From positions 1 to 39,535 of the forward strand of contig JANBPK010000035.1 in NCBI GenBank assembly GCA_027579435.1: a stretch of DNA of 39,535 bases. The letters run 5' to 3'. Under the pieces are notes generated by a model. That model had not been told where the DNA came from and ran no database searches. It saw only the letters and a list, made by a program, of their open reading frames with translations. This DNA is from Candolleomyces eurysporus. Taxonomy: Eukaryota > Basidiomycota > Agaricomycetes > Agaricales > Psathyrellaceae. The first letter of the stretch is position 1; the number at the start of each line of letters is the position of its first letter. The position numbers and the translations under genes are program-made. Shown one piece after another: positions 11,035 through 22,801 of this stretch.

Positions 11035-11043
11035 TTTATATAT
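11035..11043 (-). promoter_or_regulatory. TATA box of the alcohol dehydrogenase
   Basis: Minus-strand ATATATAAAG, about 80 nt before the start codon at 10959. A good consensus at a normal distance; function inferred. Confidence 0.6.
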
Positions 11044-11903
11044 CTGCTTCCAGTAGTGGTGGCTGAGACATAAGGTCAGCCGTGACCTCACTCGGACAGA
11101 GAACAATGCATCCAGATTCCAGACTCCAATAGCTCCCTGGCCAGAATTGTGGGGGATTAAACGCTTGGGGCTTAACGGTTTTCCGTCGGGGCTGGATCTT
11201 GATAGCGCAGAGTAATGACAGCTAATAATAGTCAACTGAGAACTAAGCTTGGAAAAGGCCTTATAAATAGGTGGGTCCAGGCCAGAGAGGGGCTGGCTTC
11301 GAAGGGAGCACATCTGTGGCGGTGCATTATTTATCCCGCACGGCATTAGCAAACACGGCTCGGCTTCACTATTGGACACGAGGAAATTGGTCTCTTGACC
11401 ACTCATGGGTTCCCAACCGGGTTCCAACGGCGTTCCAATGTCCTTGGGTCTTCCCATGCAAGCGGGGGGGGGGAACTCCTAGCTTTATCTTCCCCATACA
11501 TAATTGCTGCTTGGCGGTGTACCGCTGTCTACCGTTGAACACCGTTGTGCGGCAGCGTCGGGCGCCACCAGAATTCCAGGAGAACCACGGGGAAATCACA
11601 TTGGCAAAGTTGTAGATGTTTCTCCACATGGATCGTAGCTTCTTTCTTGTCGTTCCTCACACTTTCGAACGAACGAGATGGAGCGGTTGCCGTATCTTCA
11701 AACTTCTTTGAGCCTGACTCGCGTATCCTGCTGCCTGCTTTGCGAACGTTTCCCTACGTTCCCAAAGCCTCCGGCAGTGAAGGCCAGCGTCTGACAGACA
11801 GGGAACAGGTTCCCATGTGGCCGAGCGCCAACGTTCATGTCCACGCCCAGCATTGTCCAAGAATGAGACGCAGATCCAACGCAAACAATATGCTTCAAAC
11901 AGG

Positions 11904-11909
11904 TATATA
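11904..11909 (+). promoter_or_regulatory. TATA box of the acid sphingomyelinase
   Basis: GGTATATAGATA lies about 70 nt before the ATG at 11974, as expected for a TATA element. Confidence 0.5.
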
Positions 11910-11973
11910 GATACGTCGCGAACAAGGCGAGCGGTTCCCTCGCGCCCTCCAATCACCAGTGCCCACCGCGAAA

Positions 11974-14744
11974 ATGCGTGTACTTCGACCTGTGGCATTG
12001 ACCCTCGCGTTGGCGGCTACGACTGCCAATGCTGGTCTGGTTGACGATATCGTCAATGCGATCAAGAATGCTGCTACCTGCGCGACTTGCCAGGGCTTGT
12101 TCGTTCCTCTGAAAGTGCTTGCCGCTCTCGGAGATGGACCCTTCACCAAGACGTTCGTCGCAGTGTGCAAAGTCATTTCTGTGAGTTCTTATTCCACCAA
12201 GCCTCTTCGATCTCTGCATCTGACCCATCATAGCCTGGTATGATAGACAGGGATGTATGTGAAGGTGCCGTCAAGACGCAGGCTCCCATCCTCGCGCACG
12301 ATTTGCGTTCGATCAGTCCTTTTGGGCAAACCGCGGAGAAGCTCTGCGATGCCCTCGTAGGACTGTGCCAGCCACCCGCTGTCAACGCATACAAGGTTCC
12401 ATTTCCGAAGCCTGCCCCTGCCAATCCCAAAACGTTCGTATCAAGTGGAAAGACGCCTTTCCAGGTGGTACACTTTAGCGACATCCATATTGATCGACAG
12501 TATACGGTAGGCAGCCCAAGGTTCTTTCAATATCTTTGTCTTAGCTTCACACTACTTCCTGACAGGTGGGAGCGGAAGCTAGCTGCACCAAGCCCATCTG
12601 CTGCAGAAACTATGCTGATCAAACCGGACCAGTTACTAACGCTGCTAGACCATATGGAAGCAGAAACTGTGACACGCCGACTTTCCTTGCGCAGAACTTC
12701 CTTCGCACTATCGGAAGCAACAACAAGTTTTCCATTTTCACTGGTGATGTTATCGAGGGTACGAGAGAGCGATCTATTACCGGATGAACGGATGAGGGCT
12801 GAGATCTTTTGTCACCTAGCTTCCGTATGGCTCGCGGATCGAGTGTAAGTATCTCTAATATGTCCGTTATCGCTGACCGACCATGCCTGACTCCAACGCA
12901 TACTCAGGACCGTTCAGCATGATATCGAAGAGTTCAATAGGGAGTTGACGACGATCCCCCAAGTTCCCGTCTATCCTGCGTTAGGAAATCAGTGAGTCTA
13001 GTCTCCTTTCATACCATACTATCGAACAGATGGATCCTTACACAATGGAACAGTGAATCCGCACCTACCAATGCGTTCCCGAGGAATACCACCACCAAGA
13101 AAGGTGCCAGTTCCCAATGGGTGTTTGATACAGTCAGCAAGGGATGGGAGGTCAGCGCAGCTGTCATTGATCGTTTCATGCCCCTGACTATCGTTCATAG
13201 CCTGTCATTGGCAAGGCCGCAGCAGACCAAGCTGCTCGTCTCTCTGGGAGCTACTCCGCCATTGTTCCAGGCACGAACCTCAAGTGAGTACGACGATCTT
13301 CTCTCTTGTATTGGCGCTGACCCTTTGCATCAGGATCCTTTCTATCAACACCGTGTACTGGTACAAGTCCAAGTAAGCGAACGAATATTCACTTGCATGG
13401 ATTGCACAGGCCCTTACTCTCCCTAACCAGCTTCTGGCTGTATGACTCCAACAAGGCTTTGTGAGTGCCTCCCCTCGCGCACCGCTGTCGAGTTTGTTCA
13501 CCTTTTCGGTTAGTCCTGACCCCAACGGAATTATTGGGTTCGCTGCGCAAGAACTTCAGGCAGCAGAGGATGCTGGCCAGAGGGTTTGGATTATCGCGCA
13601 CATGCCTACTAATCGCAAAGATGCTCTCCGCGATCAGGTATGCAGAGCCTATTTCCATCTTCACCGTCGAGCTCATCATGGGCTCCTGTGCCTGGTACCT
13701 GTCAGACCAACTATTTCGACCAAGTTGTTCAGCGGTACAAGCACGTAATCGCTGGACAGTTCTTTGGTCATAGTCACCAGGATCAATTCGCCGTCGGTTA
13801 CTCTGACTACAGTCGCCAAAGTGCTGACACGGCGACAAGCATGGCGTGGGTCGTGCCTGCTATCACTCCCCGGAGTACGTTTGCATCTCTTGAACGTAAC
13901 AATCGGCTGTACGTGTGGGAGATTGACGTTATTTTTCGCTCTCGTCTATTCTAGGCAGCAACCCCCGGTTCAAAGTCTACGATGTCGATCCTGATACTTA
14001 CGAGATTATGGATTCCAAGGTGTATCACAGCGACGTGAACGACCCTTCGTTCGACCATGAACGTACGTGTCGCATTCAATGCATCTATACTGCCAACCCG
14101 ACAAATGTTCACCCTTTACGCTTTGACGTTCAACAGCGAAATGGGAACTCGTCTACTCTGCTCGAGAACTCTACGGTCCCCTCGTCCCTGGCCACCCTGC
14201 CACCGCATCTCTGAACCCAGCTTTCTGGCACCGCGTCACCGAGGCTTTCGAGCGGAACCAAACTGCGTTCGAGCTTTACCAGTCGCTGAGGCTGGAAGGT
14301 GGGAAGCCGATGGAGTGTGATGCGACTTGTAAGAAGGATACGATTTGTCAGTTGAGGGCGTTGAGGTCTGAGAGTGCTTGCGTGAGTATCACTATCTTTC
14401 TTTGTTCTTCAGGAGATCTAGAGGAGCCTATCGCTGACGGTCACTTGGGCTTCTAGGACTACTCGACCCCTGGACTGAATTTCAGAAGGGAGGAGGGACA
14501 GAACCTTACCATCCATGAAGCACATACCGATGAGTGCGAAGGGATCGGCTTGTCTCATGTTTTGAAGGGAGTCGCCGAGCATAGGGTTCGTCTCTTTCCG
14601 TTTCTTTCCCCTTTTTTCATCGTTTCGCTGACTTTGAACTTTAATGGATTCAATCAGGCTGAGATTGACTGGGACCAGTTGCAGGCAGAACTTGAGGCCA
14701 TTGTTGCTGATGCCGAGGCGAACCCTGAGCCAGTGGAGGACTGA
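11974..14744 (+). CDS. Secreted acid sphingomyelinase-like phosphodiesterase (saposin B plus metallophosphatase)
   Basis: Fifteen exons: 11974-12180, 12234-12506, 12566-12758, 12820-12844, 12908-12991, 13054-13150, 13201-13283, 13334-13372, 13431-13460, 13514-13637, 13706-13874, 13955-14062, 14137-14381, 14457-14585 and 14658-14744. The product is 630 aa, the normal family length. A signal peptide (MRVLRPVALTLALAATTANA) is followed by a Cys-rich saposin B domain to about residue 115. The calcineurin-like phosphoesterase core shows every metal motif: D152-x-H154, GD at 220-221, GNH ending at H261, H373 (IIAHMP) and GHSH at 406-409. A Cys-rich C-terminal segment follows. It would hydrolyse sphingomyelin or related phosphodiesters outside the cell or in the vacuole. 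Intron density is very high, with exons down to 25 nt. The ATG at 11974 is preferred because the signal peptide starts there. Confidence 0.93.
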
Positions 14745-17589
14745 TAACTGGGTCTTCGTGTTGTCATGGATGATCTATTTCTCCGTGCAAGTGTTCACCT
14801 AGCTCGAGATTTTATTCGTATTTATTTTGTATACCCGTGGAATCTTAATACGCTCTCTCGCTCTCTTTAATCTGCAGGATTCTAGCCCCAGGCCTTGTTC
14901 TTGGTTAGGTAGAACATCTCCTTGCTTCCTTCCCAATTCCTTTTTCGAAAGACACCTGTTCTGTTGTTGCCTGGTGATAACTGTTCACAGAACCTTATAC
15001 ATGTACGTCACAAAAGCCTCCCATCGACCCTGGTCCCTGGCCCGGCCGCTCTCAGCCTTCTCGAGATGAATGACGAATGGGGTACCTGTTGATGGCGAGC
15101 ACTAAGTAAGTACCTACGGTCGCATTACTGGACGGTTGGCTTCCCGCGAATGTTATAGTCGTTCATATCATCACGGCCAGTGGTAACGTCTTGAGGGACG
15201 CTGAGCAGGAAAACGCGGAACGGAAATGACTCTGACGCCAATGAACAATGTCATAGCCCCTCGTACGCGACAGCCCGACCGAAGAGGACCGAGTACCCGA
15301 AGGCGAAATTTATTGAAGGTTCAAGGGTCGCCCTTACCCGACGGACGCACCTCTAACACCGACCCGACAGTGATGGGGACATGAGGGTATATCATTCGCT
15401 TCGGGGACTTGGCAGTTCGATGACGACAACTTGCCATGAGTTGGGGTGCTAAATTTATGGTATACATCTATTCAGTCGGTGGGCTCGAGCTCTCGAGCAG
15501 CGAGGGGATGCATGGATCCAAGTTCCGCAAAGCAAACCTCCCCCTTGATACTGGGCGTGCTTGTGGCATTGCGTTTGAATGGGCTTCGAGCCGGACCTAC
15601 AGCCTAGGTACTGTGCTACATAGCAGGAGCTCATGGCCGGCTACCGACTGACTGGCTGTATGGCGTTGGTCCTCGAGGGGGACCCCTCGCTTTCACGGCG
15701 TTTCCTTTCGTTTCGGGCGTCAGATGTATCTTTAGCTGCGGTTGGACCGTAATCGAAAAAAATTTATCTGAGCCTTGCGTGCTCAGAGTGCTCGGAAGAG
15801 GGGTGATAGACATCCGACAGAACGAGTGAGCGCCGAATCTCTGCATACTAGTAGACCTGGGGCTGAGTTTGCTAGATCTGCTCTGCCCCCGGAGGCAGCC
15901 CGCGACCGATAGCGAGTGCAAGTGCGATGCGTAGTCGTCCAATTAAGATCCCATGCCAAAAAGTCTCCTCTACTCGTTGAACTACCTGCTATATATATCT
16001 CTGTCCGCTCATACTACTTACACACTGAATTGCGGAATGAATGAATGACTGAGCACCACGGACGAATGAATAGGCTTGCATATGATCTCGACCTCCATAC
16101 TAGTACGTGATTGTTACAATGCCCATAGATCTTCCGAGACCGATGACATGGACACGAACACGACACGATTCGATATGGTTTCGAGGTCCGTCCACCAGAT
16201 TGGCCCCGGGATCTCCACCCCTCCCATATACATATCATTATGTTACAGTTTTGCTCGGGTGTCATTAGNAAAAAAATGGGGTGCAAAGTCAACTGTAGGC
16301 GCTGAGACCTTCGAAGCTAGAGTTTGCTCGGTCCGTGCTTCTCGTGCGTGCGACGGATGCGTTTCGTTTTTCGCAGCCAGCTCCAAGCTAAGTAAGAAGT
16401 GAGAAGACAGGAGGTTGGTTGCCTAGGGGCGGGGGGGGATAGGGTGCTCTGCGAGTGTATCATCATTGTGCCGGCGGAGAAGGGGGCACATAGTATTTTA
16501 GAACCGGACCGTTCCCCCACCTGGTATTTGCCGGATTCATTCCTGAAATTAGCGCCACAATAAGGGGGGGGAAAGTGCTGTAGGTCCCTTCCTGGCAGTA
16601 CAGTCGACTTTGCAGATAGAGTTCGGTCCATGGTGTTGGATCGAGGTGTGTCGCGAGAGTAAACCACCGACGTTTCAGAGAGGGGGGGAGAGAGAGCGAC
16701 CGAAGTGAGTCCCAGGTTTGACGTATTAGGGGGATTCGGTTTTGGAGACCTCTGCACTTTTTTGCACACCCTATGACGAGATGGTTTGGGATTCTGCGAA
16801 TAGTGAGCCGTGATGAGAATCGAGGGTGTTCGAGCGAAGGGCGCCGTGTAAAAATCGTTGGGCCGCGGATTGGAGGTCTCTGGCCTGTGCCTCGACGATA
16901 CACCGTGTGTTGTTGGCCCCCAGGGTATGCATGTTGTGCTGAAATGTGTCGGTCGTTGGAATCGGTTTGGCTTCTCAAAAATCCGATATCCCCATCTCAG
17001 ACCTTCCCATGACGTCAGGGCATGGCGATTAAGACCCTCTTTTTGAGAACCGCCCTGAAGCCTCATCATTCCGGGTGGTCGCCAAGGTCCTGGAGGAGTG
17101 GCGTTTCGAGGACTTGGGAAGGGGATTGCGGCAGCTGGGATGTCAATTACGGTTCGAGAGGGCGTTGAGGAACATGTGGAATGCCGGGGCTGAACCGTAA
17201 ATGTGGACCCTGTTTTGGGACTCGGCGGTCTAGACCATGGCACTCACGTCAATGGGTTCGTTGTTGTGCTGTTTCGGCGAGTGGGGCTTTCGAAATTTGC
17301 CATCGGCAAGGGAGGCAGCGGTTAAGGCTCGCGGTGGACATGCTCCAATATCCTTGGCAGCTCAACTTTTGCCAGGCTGCCTCTCATTCTGTAACGCCCA
17401 CGACCTTCCTTTTTCCTATTTTATTGCTGGATACACGATCAGCAGCCCTGGAGTGTTGGAGTATCGAAGAACTTCGGTCAGTCTTGTGCGTCCAGGTCGG
17501 ACGGAGCGCTGACGGACGCGTATATTGCCAGCACTCGCCTTCCTTCGCTCAATCACCAGGACGACTGCGATCGTGCGCGTTGGATTTAA
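14745..17589. other. Long non-coding region upstream of the RRM gene
   Basis: In 2.8 kb I see no supported gene. Features: a strong TATA-like CTATATATATC at 15989-15999, which could start a long spliced leader for the RRM gene; a perfect CRE/ATF palindrome TGACGTCA at 17010-17017; homopurine and homopyrimidine runs (16429-16437, 16563-16571); and an ambiguous base at 16269 before seven A. A 308-codon open frame on the minus strand (16317-17243) has no recognisable domain and is treated as chance. Confidence 0.5.
17010..17017. promoter_or_regulatory. TGACGTCA palindrome (CRE/ATF-type site)
   Basis: A perfect 8-bp palindrome 573 nt upstream of the RRM gene ATG. This is the core bound by bZIP ATF/CREB factors in fungi. 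The site is seen; its use is inferred. Confidence 0.35.
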
Positions 17590-20500
17590 ATGGAGGCCCA
17601 CATCCACGTAAGATACCGTCAATTTGGCCCCTGCGTCCCCGTCTCATACCATCATACAGAGTCAGACTTGCACCTCTTCTCCTCCACCCCACACCGCAGC
17701 CTCAAACGCTTCTTCCTCCGACTCCTCCTCGACCGCCACCGCGTCGTCCCAGCCCCGACTCACTGTTCCAGACACGGAGACCACCACGGCCCAGTCGACC
17801 CCATCCGAAGATGCCATTGAGGCAGCCATCCGCGCCGCCATCACCTCCTCCACCGCCAGCTCTTCGCCCCGTTCAACCTCGTCCGTCGCCAGCATGGGCA
17901 AGACGTCCGGAACCAGCGATGGAAGGACCGTGCCACCCCGGGACACACGTACCCAGCTTTACGTCGGCAATGTAAGCCCCTTACTTCATTTCCTCGCCAC
18001 TAGCTCACCGTGCTTGCCCCTTGCAGCTACCTTACCGGGTCCGTTGGCAGGATTTGAAGGACCTCTTCCGCAGAGCCGGAACTGTGCTCCGCGCAGACGT
18101 GTCGCTTGGCCCCGATAACCGCTCGCGCGGGTTTGGCACCGTGCTCCTTGCCACCGCTGAAGATGCTGGGAGAGCAATAGACCATTTCAATGGCTTCGAA
18201 TGGCAATCCAGAATACTCGAGGTTCGCGTGGACAGGATTGGAGGGCCAATGCCACTGCCAGGCGAATCTGGTATGCCGTCGCAGGCATCCTTGATGCCTG
18301 GAGTCTCGATGATGAATTCCAACGTGTATATGAATCAACCCCCACAAGCATCCAGAGGCATTCTCTCCCCCGCACCACCATTTGGGCCCTCGACATACTC
18401 TATCCAAAATCAGCAGATGACCGGCCAATCGCGTCAGATCTTTTCGCCCCAACCTCAAACCCTCTCACTCAGCCACTTACACGCCCAACTGCATGCCCCT
18501 CCTCATGGCCAGAGCCAATTCGAACAACTCCAGCAACAATATCAAAGCCAGCAACAGCAGCAGCAACAGCCGCCAAGTATTCCTGGAAGGACGCTGTTTG
18601 TCGGGAATGTGCGTGCCTTCTTTTCTATCTTTGCACCAATAGTATCGCACAGTTTTGTCACCCCTTATTTTCTGTTGTCCTCCTTCATCCTTCTTGGGAC
18701 GGTTTATTGATGCCCGCCTTCTCTCTATAGCTGCCTTACCATGTCCAGTGGCAAGATTTGAAAGATCTTTTCCGACGCACTCCTGGAGGCGTCACTGTTC
18801 TCCGCGCCGATGTCGCCCTTGGACCCGATGGTCGGAGCAAAGGGTTTGGCACTGTGACCTTGAGGACTGAGGAGGAAACCGAGAGAGCGAAACGATGGTT
18901 CAGCGGGTGAGTTTACTATTAGCCGTCGGCGCGAGCATCTTTTGCGCGTTGTGAAATCTGATTTTAATCGTACTCAATCTAGGTACGAGTTTAATGGCCG
19001 CCAACTCAAGGTGCACCATGATCGTGTCCCTATCTCGACTAGCGCCTCACTTGCCGCCTCTCCTCTCATTCCTTCTCACCTTCCATCATCCTCCCCCCTC
19101 ACGCAATCTATGGCTATGCTCAATTTCGGCGATCCTTTGACGTCGCAGCGCCCTACTTCACCCTCCCCGACAAACTCTTCATCTTCCAGTCGAACGTCTC
19201 AGGCGATGAGGCTGCGCTCTGAAACTTCGTCGTTACAACCCCCGTCAATGAACAGTCGAAGCGCATCATCTCCCCTCATGCGACAGCTCCAAGCACATCA
19301 GCAAAGCCAGGCCGTGCATCAGCCATCACCCCTCTATTCTGCGGTATCGGTCGAACTCGCGCCTTCCGGTGTGTCTCTGGGTGATCCAGGGCAAGGGGGT
19401 GACGACCCGACCATCTCTAGACATAGGGCCAGCTCCACCGCCTCTATTCCGTCCCCTACTTCAACATCTCCGTCGAAGTCCAGGGCCAATAGGCCCACTC
19501 ATATCTCGCTGCCCCCACCCTCCTTCAACTGCGATTTCGACCCTTCTCTTGACGACCTAGATAATGCGAATGCCTATGTGGAAAGGAATGACAATCAAAA
19601 CCGACACGAGCCCGGGCCGCCTGAGCACCAGCAGCTCCAACCGCAAACCACGCCCCTGCCAATCCATTTCCGACAATATTTTCAACGAGAGCAGCGCGGC
19701 AGCCGGCATCACCAGAGTGAGCGAGACAGGGAGGCGTCAAGGGACTACCCCGCAACCGAAGTTAGACAACAACAGCAGCTCTATCAGCTGTTGCATGGCT
19801 CGAGACAGTTGGCAACGAGTGGAAGTAATAGCCCCAAACCGCAACTTCCCAAACTGTCGACAACGTCATCGGCGACGACGTCCTCTGCCGCGTCGGCTGC
19901 TTCGTCTACGGCCTCGCTATTCGAGACCCCGGAACGGATACACCAGTCTGGGCATTATGGGCCGACGAGTCTGCGGGAGAGCCATTCTTCCGGGGCGAGC
20001 TCGGCTGCGGCCAGTACGAAATCGCTGCCGCTTGGGCTTGGAGGCGGAGGCGGAGGAGGAGGTGCGTTGGGACCAGCAGGAGCGTCTTCGTCCAAGGCTG
20101 CGTTCTCACGAGATACGTCTCCCGGTAAATCTGGGACGAGGCGTCCGTTGAGTACTGTCTCCACCACGGGCTCGGCAACCTCTGCGTCGGATAACAACAG
20201 TTCGTCGACGAGCTTTAGCGGTACCTCTAGAACAGGTTCGGGAAAGGGGGATGTCAGCAGTGTGGATGCCTCGGAGGGGTGGCTGAATACGGATTATTCG
20301 GAGAAGGAAGGGCAGGAACGGAGTCCTCACCCGCACCACCCTGGGTCTATCGCCTTGCCCCCGCCCTTTTCGAGTTCGGGCGCAGTGGGCCCTCATGACG
20401 TTTCGGAGTCTGGCATGGGCAAAGGATTGTTCCAGCAGTATTATCCCTTTGCAAAGGCTGGGTCGGACCAAGAAGGTGGCGGTAGTGGTGGTGGCTTTGT

Positions 20501-21936
20501 GGAGTTTAGTCATTCTGGCGAACCGACGGTTCAGGCACGGCAGGTTCGCGTTGAAGAGAAGAGTGATGGTCAGGCTCATAGTTTGAGGAAGGACTCGCTG
20601 TCGGCCATTCAGAGCGAGATGCCGCACCAGCTGAGCAGCAAGAAGGACGTGACTGGATATTTCCAGCCGCCGGCTCCTCCTCCCCCTCATGGGTACCCCC
20701 CGATGCATCCAATGACACAGCTCACTCCGCATGGGTTGCCGCCGATGACGCCCTCGATGCCGCCGTTCACGTTTGTCGGGTCGCAGCAAGCGCCGTTCCT
20801 TTCGCCCGGCATGTACCCCACCTCGCCTATCGGTCCTGGAGGTACCTCTCACTTTCAACTAAGACAGCAGAGGATGCAGCAGTCGAATAGACCCAGACCT
20901 CATCCCAACGCCCCAGGCACGCTTTCTCTACCCCCGCAACAGTTTGTGTTCGTGCCGCACCAGCAGTCTCCTATTATCTCGCCCGCGTCGACGATTGGAC
21001 CTGGGACTGCTGCTCCTGCTCAGATGCCCTCAGGTGCCGTCGTTCCTGCAGCCTCTTGGGTCGCCCGGGTCGCCGTACGCGCTCGGCCCTCACCACCCAT
21101 TGCACCATGCGCACCATCCGCAGCACTCTTATCACCAGGCGGCGAACCCGTACGGCCATCCGCCTCCGCACCCGCTGTCGAACTCGTTTGGGGGCTCGGC
21201 CGGGCATGGTGTGCCGGCGATGAGCCCTGGTGCGGTCGGTCTGGCTGCGATGAGTCCTGGGGCGCCGTGGGGGAAGCCGGGGCAGATGATGAAGCCCTAT
21301 GTGAACGCTGCTGTCGGTGGGCCCGTTCGGCGGAACAACAACAATGGCAATAGAGAGCGTGGGTCGAGTCGGAGTAGGAGTCGGTCGAAGGATCCGGGAC
21401 GTGAACGGGAGATGCTGGAGGATGCGTCGGGTGCGGAAATGCACCAGCAACAGCAGCAGCAATATTATGCTCATCCGGCTGGGGGTGGAGGGTATTGGGG
21501 GTATGCTCACCATTATCATATGAGTGGTGTGGAGCCGAAAGGGTACTTTGACCAGTTGTATATGGGTCCGGGCGGGTCTAGGGAAGGTGGGGAGGAGAGT
21601 GGTGGCGGTGGTGGCGATACGAGCGAGGGTGGGGACCGGAGTGTTGTCGAGCGGGAGATTTTGAAGGATAGATTGGGGGAAGGGGAACGTCAGAATTCGG
21701 ATTCGACAAAATCGAGTACGGATGACTGGGCCAGCTCGTGCCAATCGACTTCCCCGGGTAGTCCTGATACAGCTGCGACTACCGAGCCTGAAGACGAGAG
21801 CCACGGTGATCGTCCCGGCGCTGTCGGTGGGTTCGTCCCGCCGCCGTTGCAGCATGCGAAGACAGACCCGGCAGACGTGGAGGGTCCAGCCAGGACTCGG
21901 ATCTCCAGATCTTTGACTGGAGGAGATGAGCTTTGA
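17590..21936 (+). CDS. RNA-binding protein with two RRM domains and a long disordered tail
   Basis: Exons 17590-17607, 17660-17971, 18027-18608, 18731-18906 and 18983-21936. A six-codon first exon (MEAHIH) precedes a 52-nt intron. RRM1 spans about residues 104-180 (RNP2 LYVGN, RNP1 RGFGTVLL) and RRM2 about 298-375 (LFVGN, KGFGTVTL). Both are split by an intron right after the VGN of RNP2, and both start with LPYxVxWQDLKDLFRR, so they are internal duplicates. Between them lies a Q-rich linker; after RRM2 come some 900 residues of Ser/Pro/Gln/Gly/His low complexity with an SRSRSRS stretch. Likely an mRNA-binding regulator. The reading frame changes near 20950-21035. A possible 76-nt intron (20948-21023, GTTCGT..CTCAG) restores it and gives 1321 aa; a 1-nt sequence error is the alternative. 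Confidence 0.85.
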
Positions 21937-22686
21937 AAATACAACTTTACAGCGTCCGTCGCCATATACTCTCTCTGGAGAGATAGCTGCTGACACTCTT
22001 ATTTTTGTTGGCAGTGTCTTTCTTCATAGGTTGATAGGCCAGACGGTCTAATCTAAAACATTTCCATGCAGGTTTTTTCTTTGGAATTTACAGGATACCG
22101 ATGGTTTGGACGCAAGTCTTCTTTTTCTTTTCCTTAGATATTTTTTCTGGCCTCTTGGAATGTCTGGCTCCTTTTGTTTTGGATTGGCACTGTTTCTTCC
22201 TCACGCTCTCTCTCTTGATTGATTTCCCGTCTCTTGGTTCCAACGTGTCTTATCTCGTATTCCTCTCCTCGCAGTGTCCTTGGTCTCCGATTTATTTGTC
22301 TTATTTTGGCGTCGTCTGTCGTCTATTGCTTGCCACTCCTGTTTCAAGTTCTCTCTCTTATTTTCGGTCTCCTTTGGAGCGTATTATTTTCCCTCTGTCT
22401 CTCCCTCTCAAGTGTTTTTGCTGCATTTCCCGCATCGCCTTCTTAATCGTCATTTGTTGCATACATATTACAACGTTGTCGCATTTCAACTCATCCAGCC
22501 TCGTGTGTTTTTATACCTTGTATTCTATTATCATCCATTGCACTGTATCTCTTAATCTATTTTCTTTTCTTGCCAGTTGGTACCGAGATAAATTCTCAGG
22601 AGAAAATACTACCTGGGTTCGATGAGATCTGGAGACACCTGGATTCAGAGACGCACGCAGACATTCGGGTACTACTCGGACAACAT
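21937..22686. other. Pyrimidine-rich 3' flank of the RRM gene
   Basis: From about 22100 to 22560 the plus strand is strongly T/C-rich. The 174-codon hydrophobic open frame found there is explained by that bias. It is probably a long 3' UTR plus the spacer before the tRNA. Confidence 0.5.
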
Positions 22687-22758
22687 AGCAGCATGGCGCA
22701 GTGGTAGCGCGCGGGGCTCATAACTCCGAGGTCACTCGATCGAAACGAGTTGCTGCTA
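22687..22758 (+). tRNA. tRNA-iMet(CAT): Initiator tRNA-Met (anticodon CAT)
   Basis: A complete 72-nt cloverleaf without intron. The acceptor stem AGCAGCA pairs perfectly with TGCTGCT, giving the A1:U72 pair typical of eukaryotic initiators, with discriminator A. The D arm is GCGC-AGTGGTA-GCGC. The anticodon arm is CGGGG-CTCATAA-CTCCG with one G:U pair. The T arm is ACTCG-ATCGAAA-CGAGT; the loop has A54 and A60 instead of T-psi-C, the hallmark of eukaryotic initiator tRNA. A pol III terminator T-run follows at 22796-22801. Confidence 0.95.
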
Positions 22759-22795
22759 AGCGAGGAATAGGTTTATTCAAGGTTTATTCTTAACN

Positions 22796-22801
22796 TTTTT
22801 T
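22796..22801 (+). terminator. RNA polymerase III terminator of the initiator tRNA
   Basis: A run of six T, 37 nt after the tRNA end and the first run of four or more T in that stretch. An ambiguous base (22795) immediately precedes it, so the true length is uncertain. Confidence 0.6.

Larger units (their letters stand above)
10960..11973. promoter_or_regulatory. Shared divergent upstream region of ADH and sphingomyelinase
   Basis: The 1 kb between two divergent genes holds both TATA boxes. Another TATA-like CTTATAAATAGG lies at about 11261-11272. A perfect inverted repeat GGGAAC-AG-GTTCCC is at 11801-11814, and several GGTTCC cores lie at 11405-11435. A run of nine G is at 11465-11473. I see no gene here; the frames that are open are shadows. 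Confidence 0.5.

Noticed and set aside
10645..11457. Long upstream extension of the ADH first exon
   Set aside because: The frame is open by chance. MDR homology and the natural start MASIPKV begin at 10959, and a TATA box lies inside the extension at 11035-11043.
15480..15500. CTCGAG-CT-CTCGAG element
   Set aside because: Two self-complementary six-mers side by side, with no associated gene or repetition; probably chance.
16317..17243. 308-codon open frame on the minus strand upstream of the RRM gene
   Set aside because: No recognisable domain, Pro/Ser/Arg-rich translation typical of a chance frame in GC-rich leader DNA, and no splice or promoter context. Kept as non-coding.
20974..21996. 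340-codon minus-strand Arg/Thr-rich frame
   Set aside because: Antisense shadow of the Ser/Pro/His-rich tail of the RRM protein.
22101..22625. 174-codon hydrophobic frame
   Set aside because: The Phe/Leu/Ser-rich translation follows directly from T/C-rich DNA; it resembles no membrane protein family and lies in the 3' flank of the RRM gene.
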